In this document: piece by piece, positions 34,651-48,600 of the stretch | Position numbering within the stretch: the stretch's first letter is position 1 | Layout: each line of letters starts with the position of its first letter | Assembly: GCA_022747635.1 (NCBI GenBank) | Contig: JAKTNV010000002.1 | Coordinates: forward strand, 2,659,501-2,723,500 | Reading direction: 5' to 3' | Length of the DNA stretch: 64,000 nucleotides | Source of the DNA: Hetaerina americana | Taxonomy: Eukaryota > Arthropoda > Insecta > Odonata > Calopterygidae | Program-made: the position numbers and the translations under genes | The notes under the pieces: model-generated | Seen by the model: the letters and a program-made list of their open reading frames with translations, nothing else | What the model was told of the DNA's origin: nothing | Databases searched by the model: none

Positions 34651-37600
34651 AAAAAACCTCAGGTTGGATACTTTTCGGGCAATCCTCGAACTTCTCCTAA
34701 GGGGGACACTTAAAAAAAGTCCAATCCACTAAAAACAACCATCCGTAGTGTTCGCTGAGGAATGGGTCGGACGCTGCTTTCCTTATGAGTTGCTTACATC
34801 ACTCAAATGCGAACGCCTGCTCCCTCGTTCAGAGATATGATATGTATAATGATAAGCATGAAATTAACAACAAACATGAGAATGCCCTCCTCCCAATGTC
34901 AGACTTTTTCAACCCCTCAACAGTAAGAGCAATCGGGAGATGTCTCCGTCGGGCCTGGCTGCGGGCCGAGTCAATCGTCGAACGGCGGAAACCTCCAATT
35001 CAAAAGCACTATTGCCAAGGGCCGAAGGCCTCGTCGCCACGGCGAAAGAACGTCTTGAGCGAGGCACAAAGAAAAACGAATCACCAAACGCGCCAACCAA
35101 ATTCCTCCATTTCTCAACAATGCCCCATCCTTTAAGAGACAAGATGATTACTATGATGCTAAATTACTACGGAACGGAGATATTATTATAATTATTATCA
35201 TTACTATTGTACAAATCTCGTTGCAATTAGGTAATTGTCCCGGTGGCAACGGTCAAGTCTAGTCTACGATCACTCTAGCAACGCACATACACACACAAGA
35301 AGAACAAGTATGAGACTAAATGCTCTCATATACAATCACACTTTAAGATAACCAACCGTACCTTTTCCATCACACATGGGCTAGGTGGTCCACCCCATGC
35401 GCGGAGCGCCCCGCCCATCGCCACAGCACTCCGTCCATAATCACGCATTCTTCAACTTCATGTACCGTTTAAAAACACGCACCGTTGACACATTCAGTTT
35501 AAAAATACAACTTCCCATGTCGTCCACATCATGTACAGAACAATATTTCAATAAGTACAATAGTATAATAACCACAGACCAATAAAGTTTATCACCCAGT
35601 GGTAAATTGATTGATGAATTATCTAAATCCTTTGCATCATAAATCCACAAAGGAAAGAAAGAGTGGGAAAACTTTAATAAGATGCAAGGACGGAGAAGGA
35701 ATACGAGATTTCGAGAAGTAACAAAGAGTTTCGAAGAATTCACATTCATCCAAATGATCACGTCAAAGGAATTTTTGAGCTGTATAACGTTTTCAGAAAG
35801 TTTAAATCAGATACGTTAGCAATTCGTTGACGATTTAACAAGTAATAACTCTCGCATGCTTCTCGCGTCTTCGCGGAAAGCCAAAATAATTTCCGCTTGC
35901 ATCAAACGACACGCAAGCCGTCTCTTTGCCCTTCAAGACATTTCCAGCCGTCTCATTGCCCAGTCGCGTAATCAATGTAAATAACAAAAGATACGACAGC
36001 GAGACACGCTCCAACTGTCGCAGTGCGGAGGAAAATAATTGCGGCGGAAACAAATGAACAAACTAAGGAAGTAGCCCATCTCGCGCGCCGTGTTTTTTTG
36101 TTCAGAACTTGACCCAAGTTTAGCAATCAGCATGCACTTAAAAGGAAATAACATCGATGGGACGAATATGGGCTCAATCAATGGAATGAATACCTTGGCC
36201 CGAGAGAGAAAAAAACTGGTTCAGTCAAATCGAAAATCCATTGACTGGATGAACGTTTTAGAATGGGCGAACAACATAGCGGTTATCGGTTTTACTTATT
36301 GGCAACAGAACATTTCTGTAATGAAAGCAAATTATTAGAACATCGAATACTCTCATTTTTGGGGTCATATCGCATTAAATCATTATTTGTGCAAACAAAT
36401 AATACATACATACTCAATTTAAATTACCTACCAATTCCCTAAAAGGCAAGTCCTGCAATTATTCTACAAAATGCTAGTGGAGGAGAACCCATTATGCAAA
36501 CTAATGGCCGTCTCATTATCATCTAAATCTCACAATATCTCCAGGAAGAACATACATTAAGAAAAAGCAAACACAAAATAGGAAAGAAGCAAAATAAAGA
36601 AGAACGCCGAAAATAATGAAATCAGGTCATATTAGTACTAAGAATGCATCTGATAATGTTCAGCAAAAATCAAGTGTAAACGCAAAAACAGAGTTAGGCG
36701 ACTAATTATCATTTGGAGATGGCTATAGACACAATAATGTCCCACACAGTAGACACACGCAAAAAAAACAGTCTCGACATGTCTTAATTAAGAAGTCTCG
36801 GTAAGTAGGTAACCTTAGTCTTAATAAATAATGAAATGAATCGTACTCTCCTCTCTATCCTCTTATTGACGGTTCCAAGTGCCACCACCTAGACTGCGTG
36901 CGAATTCAAACCCTCACATTCTGCCGCTGGAATCTGCTTTGGGGATGGGCATCAATCTACCAGAGTCTTCCAGCCAAATTTCTCACCCATTAATGCTACG
37001 AACGAGCACATAAAAGCTCACTCTTCCCCGTTGTCCTAAATTCATGCGTAGTTCTGTTTGGATATCATCTATTCCTACAATTCCCCTTCAATTTCATTTT
37101 TTCTTTGATTACTTTCCTATCTCGTAGTCGGGCAATATTGGTCCTTCGCTACCTTTATCGTAATAATATTCCATTTCTACATCTAAATTCCGAGACCGAC
37201 TGCCTTTTGATACATAGCATCTCTATAATTCTTTCAATTTCGTCGGAACCTCTTCTGCTTCGATTAATATTTTACCTGCTGTATCTCGGATAGTGGAAAC
37301 GGATTTTCTCTCTCAAATGCTTCCAGTCTATTCGTCTTTCTGCGTGACCATTTCGACCGGTCTCTCTTAACTCAACCCTTCTCGTCTGTCAACCTTATCA
37401 GCCCGATCAGTTTTTCTCACCACAGTTCATTTTTCAGCTCTTTGTACTTTCTTCTCCCTAATTATGGTTCCACATCCTTTCATTTCATTTTTATCGCAAA
37501 TTTCTCCATTTACCTCATCACATACTATTTTATAATTTTTGGCTTTCTAACACCTTCTTGATATTGCGTCGGAATGCTTTTTGCAAGAAGTTACTCCCAC

Positions 37601-37929
37601 TTTGAACTTGCGTCGTAAATTACTTATGAGCTAAATAAATGTATCTCGTCTCTGAATACCTATACTTTAATGACGGAACAATTATCGTTAAAAATAATAT
37701 CTGCCCCCCCATAGTGAACCTAATTCGAAGAATGCAAACGTTAAAAGTGAGAAAAGTATTGATACTGCACAACAGGACCCACAAGATTCCAAATTCAAAA
37801 TATGTAAAAGTGTTGTTAGATGGACTTATTTTCAAAAATACTATGAACACATCGGGAAAAAATAATTATAACATTAAATTCCATGAGGTGGAGAGATTCC
37901 CAAACTGATTTAAATTTTCAGTGACAAAA
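34651..37929. other. no gene recognised
   Basis: This is mostly AT-rich, with open frames of 60-116 codons, none of which carries a motif I know. Confidence 0.4.
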
Positions 37930-38150
37930 CATTACTAGGAATGAAGCCGTATATCCCGCCCAAACTCAATTGCGACAGTAAGGAACCTAGATGGTACAAC
38001 GGGGAAGTCAGATCGGCATCAAGAAGGCAAAGAAAGCTACAGTCAAATTTCAAAAAGAGTTTAAAAAGTGGCGATATAGTTTATATGAATACATCCAGAC
38101 AGCAACTAAAAGAATGCCGTAGTAAGACGAAAAGTATTATAAATTAATAA
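37930..38150 (+). pseudogene. non-LTR ORF2 linker fragment (between endonuclease and RT)
   Basis: The plus-strand frame 37941-38147 reads KEPRWYNGEVRSASRRQRKL, then KSGDIVYMNTSRQQLKECRS and KTKSIIN. The P(K/R)W(Y/F)N.E...A...R..L......S.....Y...R..LK...R.AK pattern is typical of the stretch between the endonuclease and reverse transcriptase of CR1/Jockey-group elements. It ends just before the foldback element at 38185. Confidence 0.55.
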
Positions 38151-38184
38151 AAAGTATAATAAATTAATAAATAAATAAAACCAT

Positions 38185-38444
38185 ATTTTAAAAATAATGG
38201 TGTGTGGTTACACCGGGTCTACTATGGAAATGAAAAATGGTAACTTCGTGATTCCACAGAAAATTGGGTCTGATTGCAGTTCCTTAACATCGTTCTCTTC
38301 AATGAATTTTTCACATTCCTCAATGTAATCACACGTATTATCAATACAGCGTTGCCTTTTGATGATTTTCTGTGAAATCACAAAGTTACCATTTTTCATT
38401 TCCATAGTACACCCGGTGTAACCACACACCATTATTTTTAAAAT
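38185..38444. mobile_element. foldback element with 80-bp terminal arms
   Basis: The arms, 38185-38264 and 38365-38444, are reverse complements at about 77 of 80 positions (ATAATGGTGTGTGGTTACAC at the outer part, CACAGAAAAT at the inner edge). They enclose a 100-bp centre. No clear target duplication is visible because the flanks are A/T-rich. A minus-strand frame of 74 codons crosses it; its middle (CIDNTCDYIEECEKFIEEND) is Cys/Glu-rich but unrecognised. Confidence 0.75.
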
Positions 38445-39482
38445 TTATTTTTTGAACAATGGCTAGAATAAAATGAGAGCGAATGTATCACTTTCGCTTG
38501 CCTCTGCCAATACGTAATTAAATGTTTGCAAAGTGATGTAAAAAGCCCAAATGCACGTGACGAGGAGGGAGCAGGCAGGCTCTGACTCGCATAGGTCATA
38601 ATTTTATACTTATCGTGTTCAACTAATTTACTACATAGAATTTCCGTTCCTCCGTAAGACCTCGGAAGAAGGAATTTCAAGAAAATACTAAATCCGAGGG
38701 TCACACGAGACAAATTTTAAGCAACTAATTCTAAGTTTCAAAGCTAACGTCAGCTTGTAAAGATTTTCATATGAGTAAGAGAGGCACTGCTTCGGAGGGA
38801 ATGTCAATAATTCATTGGTTGGCTCTGTGGTCGGGTGCTCATCCCTGAAGGGGACATTTTTCGGGACACACACTGCCCCATTCAACGAGGCGGAAGCGAA
38901 AACTGGCCCAAAATAATGTTGCACCCCGGCGAAGGCAACGGGGTCACCTGCCCGACGCCCCCGCCGATAAATCACGAAACGTGTCCAGTCATCGGCCCGT
39001 CACGCGGACGATGAGGAACCGATTCCATTATTCCGTGCACGGGGGAGCGGACGGGACGGGGGCATTAGAGGGGGAACCCTAATTTCACCCTACGAAACTT
39101 CATTCCCGGCCACCCACCGCCACTCACTTCACATTCTGAACCACCCCCTCCCCTCCTCCCCCCACCATTCCTATAGGCCGCCGGCGTCTCTCAGTTCGCC
39201 CGAAGACGCCCTCGGAACTTTGCGAGCGACCCCAGGGTCAACGCCTCCGGCAGAGATGCTGCGACGACAAACACCGACGGAAGATCCCTCCATCTCTAAA
39301 AATCAATTCACAAACTAAGTCTGATTCACTTTAGTGACAAATTATAGGACGATGGACGCCCCACTTAACTCGGATTAATAGATTCACATCTGTTGTAGGC
39401 ACTCTCTGGCGCAATAAAAAAATCACACACGAACAGAATTATTCTAGCAGCGCATGTGATACAAAACGAGAGCAGAAAAGTG
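38445..39482. other. no gene recognised
   Basis: A GC-rich patch at 38930-39250 includes Pro/Arg-type frames without motifs. Confidence 0.45.
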
Positions 39483-39606
39483 GAAGTCAATACATCCATA
39501 CACGCACACACATCGAAGTCAATGAATACATACGTACATATCGAAGTCAATACATATATATTTAAAGAAGTCAATAGATATATACATACATTTATATCGA
39601 AGTCAA
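39483..39606. repeat. degenerate tandem repeat with GAAGTCAA boxes
   Basis: Five GAAGTCAA boxes start at 39483, 39515, 39543, 39567 and 39599, spaced 32, 28, 24 and 32 bp. They are separated by (ACAT)n-like sequence, so the spacing varies by multiples of four. Confidence 0.7.
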
Positions 39607-41709
39607 AACATAACATACCTGACCCTCAGAATTGAAACACACAAATATTTCACACGAATATCATTTATAAACTTGAAAAAATGACAACGTTATTTAAAAA
39701 ACAGCATAAGGCCCCGCAAGAACGAATTATACTTAAACTATCCATAAAAATTAAGCAAAACTTCTTCTTAAATTAAATGTGCCCACAGATCATAAACTTG
39801 TACGATATTACAATGTTAAATACACAATTATAAGAAAATGAAATGTCAAGATCAAATTTTTGAAATTTGTACAAGTATTAACGCTAACAACGTGGCCAAA
39901 CCAAAACGATAACAATCTCCGAAGAATAACATGTGAAACGGTGTAAAGAAAACTATTATTTCATATTATTTCTACTCATGAGCATCTCAATGAAATATGT
40001 AGTGATCTCATCACGTTTTACATAGAAGACACGTTGGATCTCAGCTAGCTCCGTTGCATCGTAAAACAAAGAAGGGGAAAGCTAAAGGGACAAGAATTAA
40101 TCGTCGGTCGGACTTGCTTCCCTCTAAGCACACTTCCATGAATGGAATACTAAGTACTCGTAAATATCTCTCGAGCAAAAGCTGCCGAAGTGTCATGAAT
40201 TCCGAAATATTTAAAAGGCACTGGAAGCGGTTTCGCAGATCGACTCCTCCGGAAAGACGACGCAATGCCCACCGGTGCGAAACAATCCGTCGTCTTCGAG
40301 CATCGCGGTGGCTTCATCCGCGTTTCCTCTTACCCGTTGGTTGGACTCGCTGGTCTCGTCAATTCCCCGGGGGACGACGGTTGGCTGGGAATTGCGAGGA
40401 GCCCCTGAATCTATGCCGTCGACGATGCGGGATGCTCCGCGGGATGCCTAAAGCGAAGGACAAGAGCCGAAATGTCGGGCGGAGGGACGGAGGAGGAAAG
40501 CGGGAGATGAAGGAGTCAGTCCTCCTCCGGGCGACGCCGGCCCCTCCTCAACCCCGCCAGCATCCATCGCCCTCGTCGCACGGAGTCGTGAAACCACTCC
40601 GCGTGACGCCTCTTTTACCTTTTTACGTTGAAGCGGCTTTTAAGACGTCGGGAGGTTTTAACGTCCTCCCTCGAGAAACAGAGAAATGAATACCTTCTTT
40701 GAGTTAAAAGCATACGTTGGTTAATCGCCTATTCCATTAAGATTGGGCGAAACGAAAAGATCTAACCACAAACGAAGACGATTCCTATTTCACGGGTGCC
40801 GTTTATTCATAAATCTCGGAGATGGAGAGAGCATTTAATGGATTAACTGATACGCAGGACATAGCAAAACTATTTTATTAGTTGAATCCGTGAGAATCAC
40901 GTTGATCTGTTTTTTCTTTGCGCGAATTTGTTGACACACGTCATCGTATTTTTAATGTTCATGTATCGTGGTCATACGGCATACTCGCGCACAAAAGGGG
41001 AGTAAATTTTCATTTATCGACGGCACGCGGCGATCCTGGGGAGAAGGATCGTGAAAGTGTGCTTCAAGTGATTTTATATTCGATGGAATCTTTAGACTTC
41101 GCGGTAATAAGTCTTCCTTAATAACCCCGTCTAAATAATGCTTTATATATGATAATCCTAGCAAATACAATGCAATAATATAGCAAATACAATGCACCTA
41201 CAGCTAAGAGCAGCTCTCTATATCAGAGCCGTCTAAACAGTCATCGAACAAGTTTCCGGAAATATGTTTACGATCGTGCCTAAGAATCGAGAGAGAATGA
41301 GGGCCAAAAGAGGCTGACCATCGAGCTTCCGTAGGAACAGCATTCAAACGAATTCAAAGTAATCATGAGTTGCTTTAGCTCAGACTAAAATATAATTCGA
41401 CTTTCCACTCCATGTCAATTACTTGTCTGGCGTTTTATTGGAACGCACTCCAGAATTCAATGAGAGTGAAGCAGGGGTGCCATCAGAATAGAGCTTCTAT
41501 GTAATGCGATTTTGTAATTTTTTTTTTAAAGCCGCGACGTGATGGACATGGCTAATTAAAACTTTAAAATGACCACGACAACGTGCAAATTAGCTACACC
41601 CTCAAAAAAACATCTTATTGTTGCCCATTCCTTCATTTATTTTCTCCACGCTATTTTCTGCTTTGCGATTACGTTGCTGCAACTTTCAACGTGTCTCGGA
41701 GCACAGTCG
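39607..41709. other. no gene accepted; 211-codon open frame at 40054-40689
   Basis: The frame 40054-40689 is Arg/Ser/Pro-rich and spans a GC-rich island. I see no domain, signal peptide or splice evidence. A direct repeat TAGCAAATACAATGCA occurs twice near 41158-41197. Confidence 0.35.
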
Positions 41710-41955
41710 AAACCGCTAGTTGGCTAAATCTCGTTTGTTTGCCTGCCGACGGGCTGGCGTCCACGACGGTCGCGGGTTCCATTCCCGCCCGAGTAAGCTA
41801 TCCTTCGCTTGAGAGTTCGGGTGCGTGTGTACGTCCCTGTTTGCCATTCCATTCTACATTTGCTTGAATATTTAATGGGGTGGCCAAACTGGCCGCCTTT
41901 GGACCAGCAAAGTACAGCAAAAGCGAATAAAATCAAAATACATCGTCCTGGAGAC
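41710..41955 (+). mobile_element. tRNA-derived SINE, third type
   Basis: An A-box-like TAGTTGGCTAAATC region (about 41716-41729) and a B-box-like GGTTCCATTCCC (41777-41788) precede a body of about 150 bp ending in A-rich sequence (GCGAATAAAATCAAAATAC near 41925-41943). The B box has C in place of G (TTCCA for TTCGA), so the copy is probably silent. Confidence 0.55.
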
Positions 41956-44166
41956 TGATCACTGACTGGCCATGCGGTGCCAGCATCCCCGCCACACCGA
42001 TGCCAAGTCCGGGTGTTCGTGGGGACCAACATCCTTCTCGGGAAGGCGGCAAAAACGCGGTGAAATGAGGAATGCGCACGAGAAAACAAAGGAAGGGGCA
42101 CTAAGCGTCGGAACTTCATTCTCCTTTACTTTTAGCGAGAGGGCAATGGGGGTGGGGAGGGCGAGGCAGCAGGGAGCACGCAGTCACCCCTGAAGGAGAA
42201 TCCCCGTTCACCCTGCTCGCTGACCGCCCCTCGCCGAGCACGCGTCTTCATCCAACCCAAAACCTTCAAAAACTATCGCTTCTCTACAGGGAGGCCGCAT
42301 TAATCGCTCACGGGCGCGGTCAAGCGATTCAACACAGGACGCGGTCATGGGTCAAAGAACGGGCAACGCCAACGAAGAAACCCAAGGTGAGAGAGACCAA
42401 CTCAGTTCCCTGATAAACCCTGTCTCTTGTTCCATATTCTAAGATAACATTCAGTATGGTAAAAACCGCACATATTTACAAGCTTCCTACCGCAAGGGCA
42501 AGGGGCTGACGTTTTACAGCTCCGTTTAAGTGTCTACCGTAAAGCAAGAAGTCGTCGTCAAGATCGACGAAAGAGATTCAACTCTTAGCAACCGAGAGAG
42601 AGAGAGAGATTTATAAGCCAACCAAACCAATTAGGCGATTCCCGTCACACCTTCACCTAAGCAGCATCCAAGGAGTCAGCTAGTTGCAAGAGATGAAGCA
42701 GATTCGTCCGACTGGAATCGCTTTTTCATCGTACTGGGAATTTACCCAACTCTACGAAAATTCCTGAAAAATCCCTATCTCGTGAGGAATTCTCCTATAC
42801 TACGGTTACCGTGACGACAGCCATTGGCCTTTCGAAGAATTGTGGACCTGAGAATGTAAAAAAACGTGGAAAAACTTCAAGGACTAGTTGTTTCCTGATT
42901 TCGATATGGGCCGCGAAAAGCCATGAGGGATGACGGACACAGCCATCCACACACATGTATTGCAACACCACTGGTTCAAGGGTAGGATTAGACTTTCGGG
43001 GCGATTAAATTGCTCGACTCATTCAAACGAATTGTTAATCATGAGAAAATGAATATGTGATGATTTAAAAATGAAGTAATGAGAGAAAGAAATGAGGTGA
43101 ACTGCGCGATCCGTACACCTTGTTGGGGAATACTCGTGCCTGGAGGAGCAGTCTTTTGGCCCGACTCCTTGAGTCTTGCTGGTTCGATCAGGTCCGCATC
43201 GCGACCGAGTGCATCCCAGAAGTGATCGACTAAAGCAACTCGGCACGTGTCATCTATCCCTATCATCATCAGACCAAATGTTTAACCTACCAGTTATAGA
43301 GCAGGAGAACAAGTGAAATTGCTAAGACATATACGGCTTCAGATAATTGGAGAACATAACATATCAATAAGGCATAACAAACTCAAAAAATACATAGGAA
43401 AATATTAAATACATCAAACACCGCAAGTTTCTAAACATTATGTCAAATGTCAGCAGCAATGCCCAAACGGGTCAAAAACATAATGTATTTTATTAATTTT
43501 AGCATTAATACTATGGGAAAATGATAAATGTGCCTATTAATTAGTATCCATTCAATATTAAAACCCACGAATCCGAGCAAGTGACTCCAGGAATGATATT
43601 CTGTACTTCTCTTTTGGGCATCAATACTGCTTTAACTGATTGTATACATATTAGGTATCATATATCAATCATTTGATTAATGAGGAAAAAAACCATAAAA
43701 AGGATAATAGAACCAACACAATGAGATTGGAGATATGCGTTAAATGAACATCACGATTTATTGCCCGTAATGATGATGAAATATACACATTAGACTAGAG
43801 TTTAAAGTTACATAATTATTTATATAATCGCGAATATTTCATTTGATATACCAAATCAATAAAAGTTTCATCTATTGTAATCATTACTTGTTTAACCATT
43901 TTGGCTCACGTGGACTTCTTATGCTGTCATATTTCGAACCGTAAACGGCACGAAGCCATACGAGCAGAGAGAACTACCAAACCATTCACCTAATAGACTT
44001 CCACAGAAAGATAGGAAGAGAGAAAACGCGAGCAGAGCCAATGAAGCTAACCACCTCAATTCTTTCTCATACAAAACGTTTACTAAAAACTTACGACCGC
44101 GATGACAATTCACGCACGCAATTATCAAAACAGTCGCCCCACATCAGTATTTACTGTTCTTATATG

Positions 44167-44202
<36 letters not shown>

Positions 44203-44985
44203 AAATTTTTGTCATCAAAAGGTGAACGAAATCAATTAATTTTTATAAAAATGAACTTCAGGCACGAAGCAGAAATGTTGCTTATTTCAGTTGCGATTAT
44301 AGAACAGGAATAATTTGTACCAGAGTCATTTCGCACTTTTGAGCAAATAGATTCCATATCCGGCGAATGATTTTCAGAATTGTATGTGAAATCATTATAA
44401 AAACTGGCAGGTATTTATTTAAATAAAATTAAGTCAGGATTTGCCGATCCTGGAATGAAAGGCACTTAATCCGCGAGCATATTCCTGGCAAACGGAGAGA
44501 CGAAAGTTTCGAACTCTGGAGAAGCCATACTATATGAACATGAAGGCAATTAGAAGACTGCATTTAAAGAACATGCATAAAAGAATTAAAGTTCAGCGAA
44601 GATAGATTCAAGGGAAGGCAGAAAAAGGTGTTTGAAACACAGCTCGAAAAAGTCGTGCGATTCATCCACCAAGCAGAACTTTTAATGAAACGAAAGGACG
44701 AATGAATAGCTCCAAAAAGACTACCTGGGTTTGGGTATTTCAGGACGTGCATCAGTCAAGCCTCCCAAGGAAACTTGTCGCGACTACAGAAAATGTAATG
44801 TTTTTTTTAAGATTCCTAATCAATAGTACAGATATGAGAAAACCAAGTGAAGAATCCCTCGCAGCAAACACGAATGGATGAAATTATTTCATCGAGTAAA
44901 GGGATTAACTCCTGCGCAATAGAGCGAAAAAATAGCCGGGAACGGAGGAGATGGCAGCAAAGAGCACCGTTAACCGAGGAAATAT
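41956..44985. other. no gene recognised; microsatellites only
   Basis: There are (GA)n at about 42594-42609 and (TA)n at about 44167-44200. Overlapping open frames at 43019-43269 and 44041-44313 lack motifs. Confidence 0.45.
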
Positions 44986-45600
44986 TTAGTCAGTGTTTCC
45001 AGATGGGTTTGAGTTGTGCAGGGCTGGAAAGTAACTATCAATCCTGTTCCATAATGGTGGCATTAAAAAAGACAGCAGCCAAATTCCGGCCAATTCAACT
45101 AACCTCTTCATGTCCTAAAATGCTAGGGATTACCATTATATCCCAAGTTACCATATCCCGCGATAGTCAAAAATTTATATTGTACAGTCAATGGCATTCT
45201 TTAACATAATGGGCGACAGCAGTACATTTTAATATAAGAGAGCCTAAAATGGGAAAGACCCACGCAATTATACTACATCTTCAAGGAAATCAGAAAAGTT
45301 TACGATAAAATTTCACAAACCAAATTTATAAACAAGTTAAGTGGGAGTGGAATGATTGAAATGATAAACTGGATTCACAACTTCCTGTCCAACCGAAAAA
45401 GATCGCGCCAGAGTTGCATGAACTTAAACCCTGGTATCCTCCAAAGGAGTGTTGAGGGTTCTTTTTTTTTGTTCACAATAATGATATCGATTCGAACAAA
45501 AAACATTGAGTGGTCGCCAACGATACAGTAATACCCTATCACCGTCGACGATAACATGCCGTACAAAGAGAGGAACACTTTACAGAGATATTCACCGCAT
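44986..45600 (+). pseudogene. non-LTR reverse-transcriptase relic, heavily decayed
   Basis: Segments of a reverse transcriptase are readable across frames: VALKKTAAKFRPIQLTSSCP near 45058-45117 (compare the K.....(Y/F)RPI.LTS block), then FKEIRKVYDKISQTKFINKL near 45271-45334 (motif A DF.KAFD.V with its Asp residues partly lost), SGMIEMINWIHNFLSNRK near 45347-45400, a GILQRSVEGSF-like remnant of GVPQGSVLGP near 45432-45462, and NDTVI near 45518-45532 where ADDT is expected. The sequence after 45600 has too many stops to place. Confidence 0.65.
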
Positions 45601-48600
45601 TCGCGATTTATGGCCTGAATGAGATCTAGACACGAATGCCAAGAAACATTCAGTAATTTTGAAAAAGGTCAGGTGACCAAAGATAGTAAGCAATAGGTCA
45701 AAATTAGCGTTGGTGGCTCTATAAGTTACTTGTACGTACATCGGACCAATGAGAGAAAAACAAACGCCTAGTGTCGAAGAATTATATGAGCATTGATGTA
45801 AGCCAACTGGGAAAGAAATTCCAGCTGTCTTTAATTAGAACTCACATCTAATACGCAATGAGAACTAGAGGATCACCTGAAATGAATGTACATTCAAATT
45901 TTGCACCAAATACTCGTGGAAAATAGCCACGAGAGAACACATTCCTCACTAGATCACTACGTATAGCCCCTTACGAATCGATGCTAAATGAAAACTCGTA
46001 AAATTTCACTCGCAACACCGAGGAAATATTACAAATCAAGGACTATAATGGCAGATCAGAAAATACTGGTGAAACGGGAGGGATATAAATACTAAGGGAT
46101 TAATTAAAGGATTTAGTTTTTTCAAAATACAAGAGATTGAGCGATTGATTTATTATTGTTCATTATCTCCTTTTCACAGACTCCGATATCTCCTCTGTCG
46201 TGATTTATGTCCTGATACCGCATGGAATTGAGAGGCATTGTGAATATGCACTTTTCTTTCCACTCTAAGATCAACCAAGCAGCCATTACACAACACATAA
46301 TATGTGAATACCATTGCTACTGCCATTACTTATTGAAGACAAAACTGTTTCCGCGAATACGAACAGTAGGATGAACGAGAAAAGTTGAATTAACAAAAGA
46401 TATATAGTATTTTATAATTAACTATTACGCCCGAATTCCTCCATTGATTCCGCCATCTACCTTAACAAGGAGCTCGTCATAAATCTACGAAAACATATGA
46501 AAACTTCAACAACAGAAATGCCCTGAGAATCAACATGAAACAACTTTAAACTAAGGCACCAGGTAGAATAATAAAACAAAGATGTAAGTAGCAGCGAGGA
46601 AACCCAACGGGATCCACGAAAGAAAATGGGCACTGAAACAAGTTCTGTCAGAACTAGAAAAAATATAGACTTTGGACAGCAGCAAACGCGAAGTTTCAGG
46701 AAAACGCAACTCTTCCCAAAACGGAATCAATAAACCTCTTCGCATTAACAAGCGACAAGGTAGGTCAATATTTTATTCTCTCCAAAAACTTAAACTAAAA
46801 CGAAAAACATCTAACATGGCCAAGACGCGAACAGTGTCTAACACCTTTTTAGGGCAGTGGCATATAATAGCCGTTCCCACGGGGCGCCAAGGAGCTCTTG
46901 TTCAGCGCGTAATCTGAATAACGACGAAAAACACGTGGGAGTATAAAATATCACATAAGAATGCACCCATGCGCAAGAATTAATTGCTTCGGAGCACAAG
47001 GAAACTACTTCTACTGGAACATTCAACGTCCATCTCTTACCGAATAAAGACGTTTTTTAGCGATTTACTAGCAGCGGCTTTTCACCACAAATAAATAGGG
47101 ACCGATCAGGCTCAGCTGAATACCCTTATTAATTAGAATGAATTAAAAATAGATTGATAATATATCAGTCATACGATAAAGAGATGCTAGAATACGTGTA
47201 GATCAACCAAAATCTTTGAAATGCTGCATGAACACCAGAATTTGAAATTCATATTCCGAAAATATACCGTGGCATTAGTTGTCTGATGCAACGATTACTC
47301 TTGAGAGAAACTTACAGTATAACATACATTTGACATTTAATTGAAATGACATTTACTCATTTGAAACCAGAAAAAAGTAGCCAGGGATTTACCAAGAGAA
47401 TGTGCAAATGAGCCAGGGATTTGTCAGGAGATTCAAAATTATATGCTTGAATAATAATAAGAAGAAATAATACCGAGGCTAACATTGCCTTCACTCATTT
47501 CTCACAGATAAGGCCAACAACTATTTACAAGCCGAGATAAACAACGCCAAATTACACAGATTTAACGCATACTAGAAAGGACGAGAGAATATGTGCGTGC
47601 ATTGGGTGAAAATAAGTCGTGTAAATTAATAATGAACCGTAACTAGATATAGGTCACCGCAGATTGAGCACCCCCCCCCCCCATAACATTACAAAATTTT
47701 GTCCAGGGTTCCATTAATCACTGCCCAGGCCGAGGGGCTCGGCAATGCACCACTGCCTAGGCTCTCAAGGGCCATCTAAGACTATTCCAAATAATTTCGG
47801 CGAACAGGCATCACAGTGGGTGTTTCAAATCGAAGAGATGAGAAATCAATTTTAAACCTCTATACTTTCATTCACTTTCGGCGATATTTCTCCAAAAAAT
47901 TGAATGGTATGAAAACAGTAGGCCTGTTGTGATGACCAAAATCATCACTAGCACAACCGTTGAAAAAAAACGCTAGAGCTTAACGGAGTAGGGAAATTTT
48001 CCATAGATTAAGAAATATTAAACTTACCATATTGTGTGGAGAAGAAAGAGAAACACACCCGGTACAACCAAATCGTCACTTCCGACGCTCCAGCGTCTGC
48101 CAAAAACCACGATTCCCGGCATTTTAAACGTGCCGGGAGTTATCACATCCTATAACACGTAGATGCGACGCTGAATCATTAATATTTCGAATTAAATCTT
48201 ACAGACAAGCATTTCACAAGGCACCCTGGAGCGTAGAGTGCTGGAGTCCACGAACAGTACGTTTTCACGTACTTACACTACGAGTTTTGAACATCAACTG
48301 AGAAATGATCTGCATTTGCTGCAGTAGTTCTTTCACCTGCCGCTTGGGAGTGCGCTCCCGTTCCTTGCGTGCTACTATGCGCACTTGTAATGCGCAGAAG
48401 TAGAGCACTGTTGTTCTTTGCGTGTGATGCAGGATTATTCTGCTCTAGTTTGGAACACATGTAATGGTAAAGATGAAATTTTAGCGTTTCACAACCCCAC
48501 GAAATGATCTTTATTTGTTCTAACTCCTGGTAAATATGTCGAAATTGGCACATTGTCACGATTAGTCTACTTCGGTGAAGTAATAGAACAACCGGTTTTG

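Noticed and set aside
40054..40689. 211-codon plus-strand open frame
   Set aside because: It is Arg/Ser/Pro-rich within a GC-rich island, with no motif, splice signal or homology I can name.
48278..48559. 93-codon minus-strand frame
   Set aside because: No recognised motif, acceptor or donor consensus; composition similar to the surrounding non-coding DNA.
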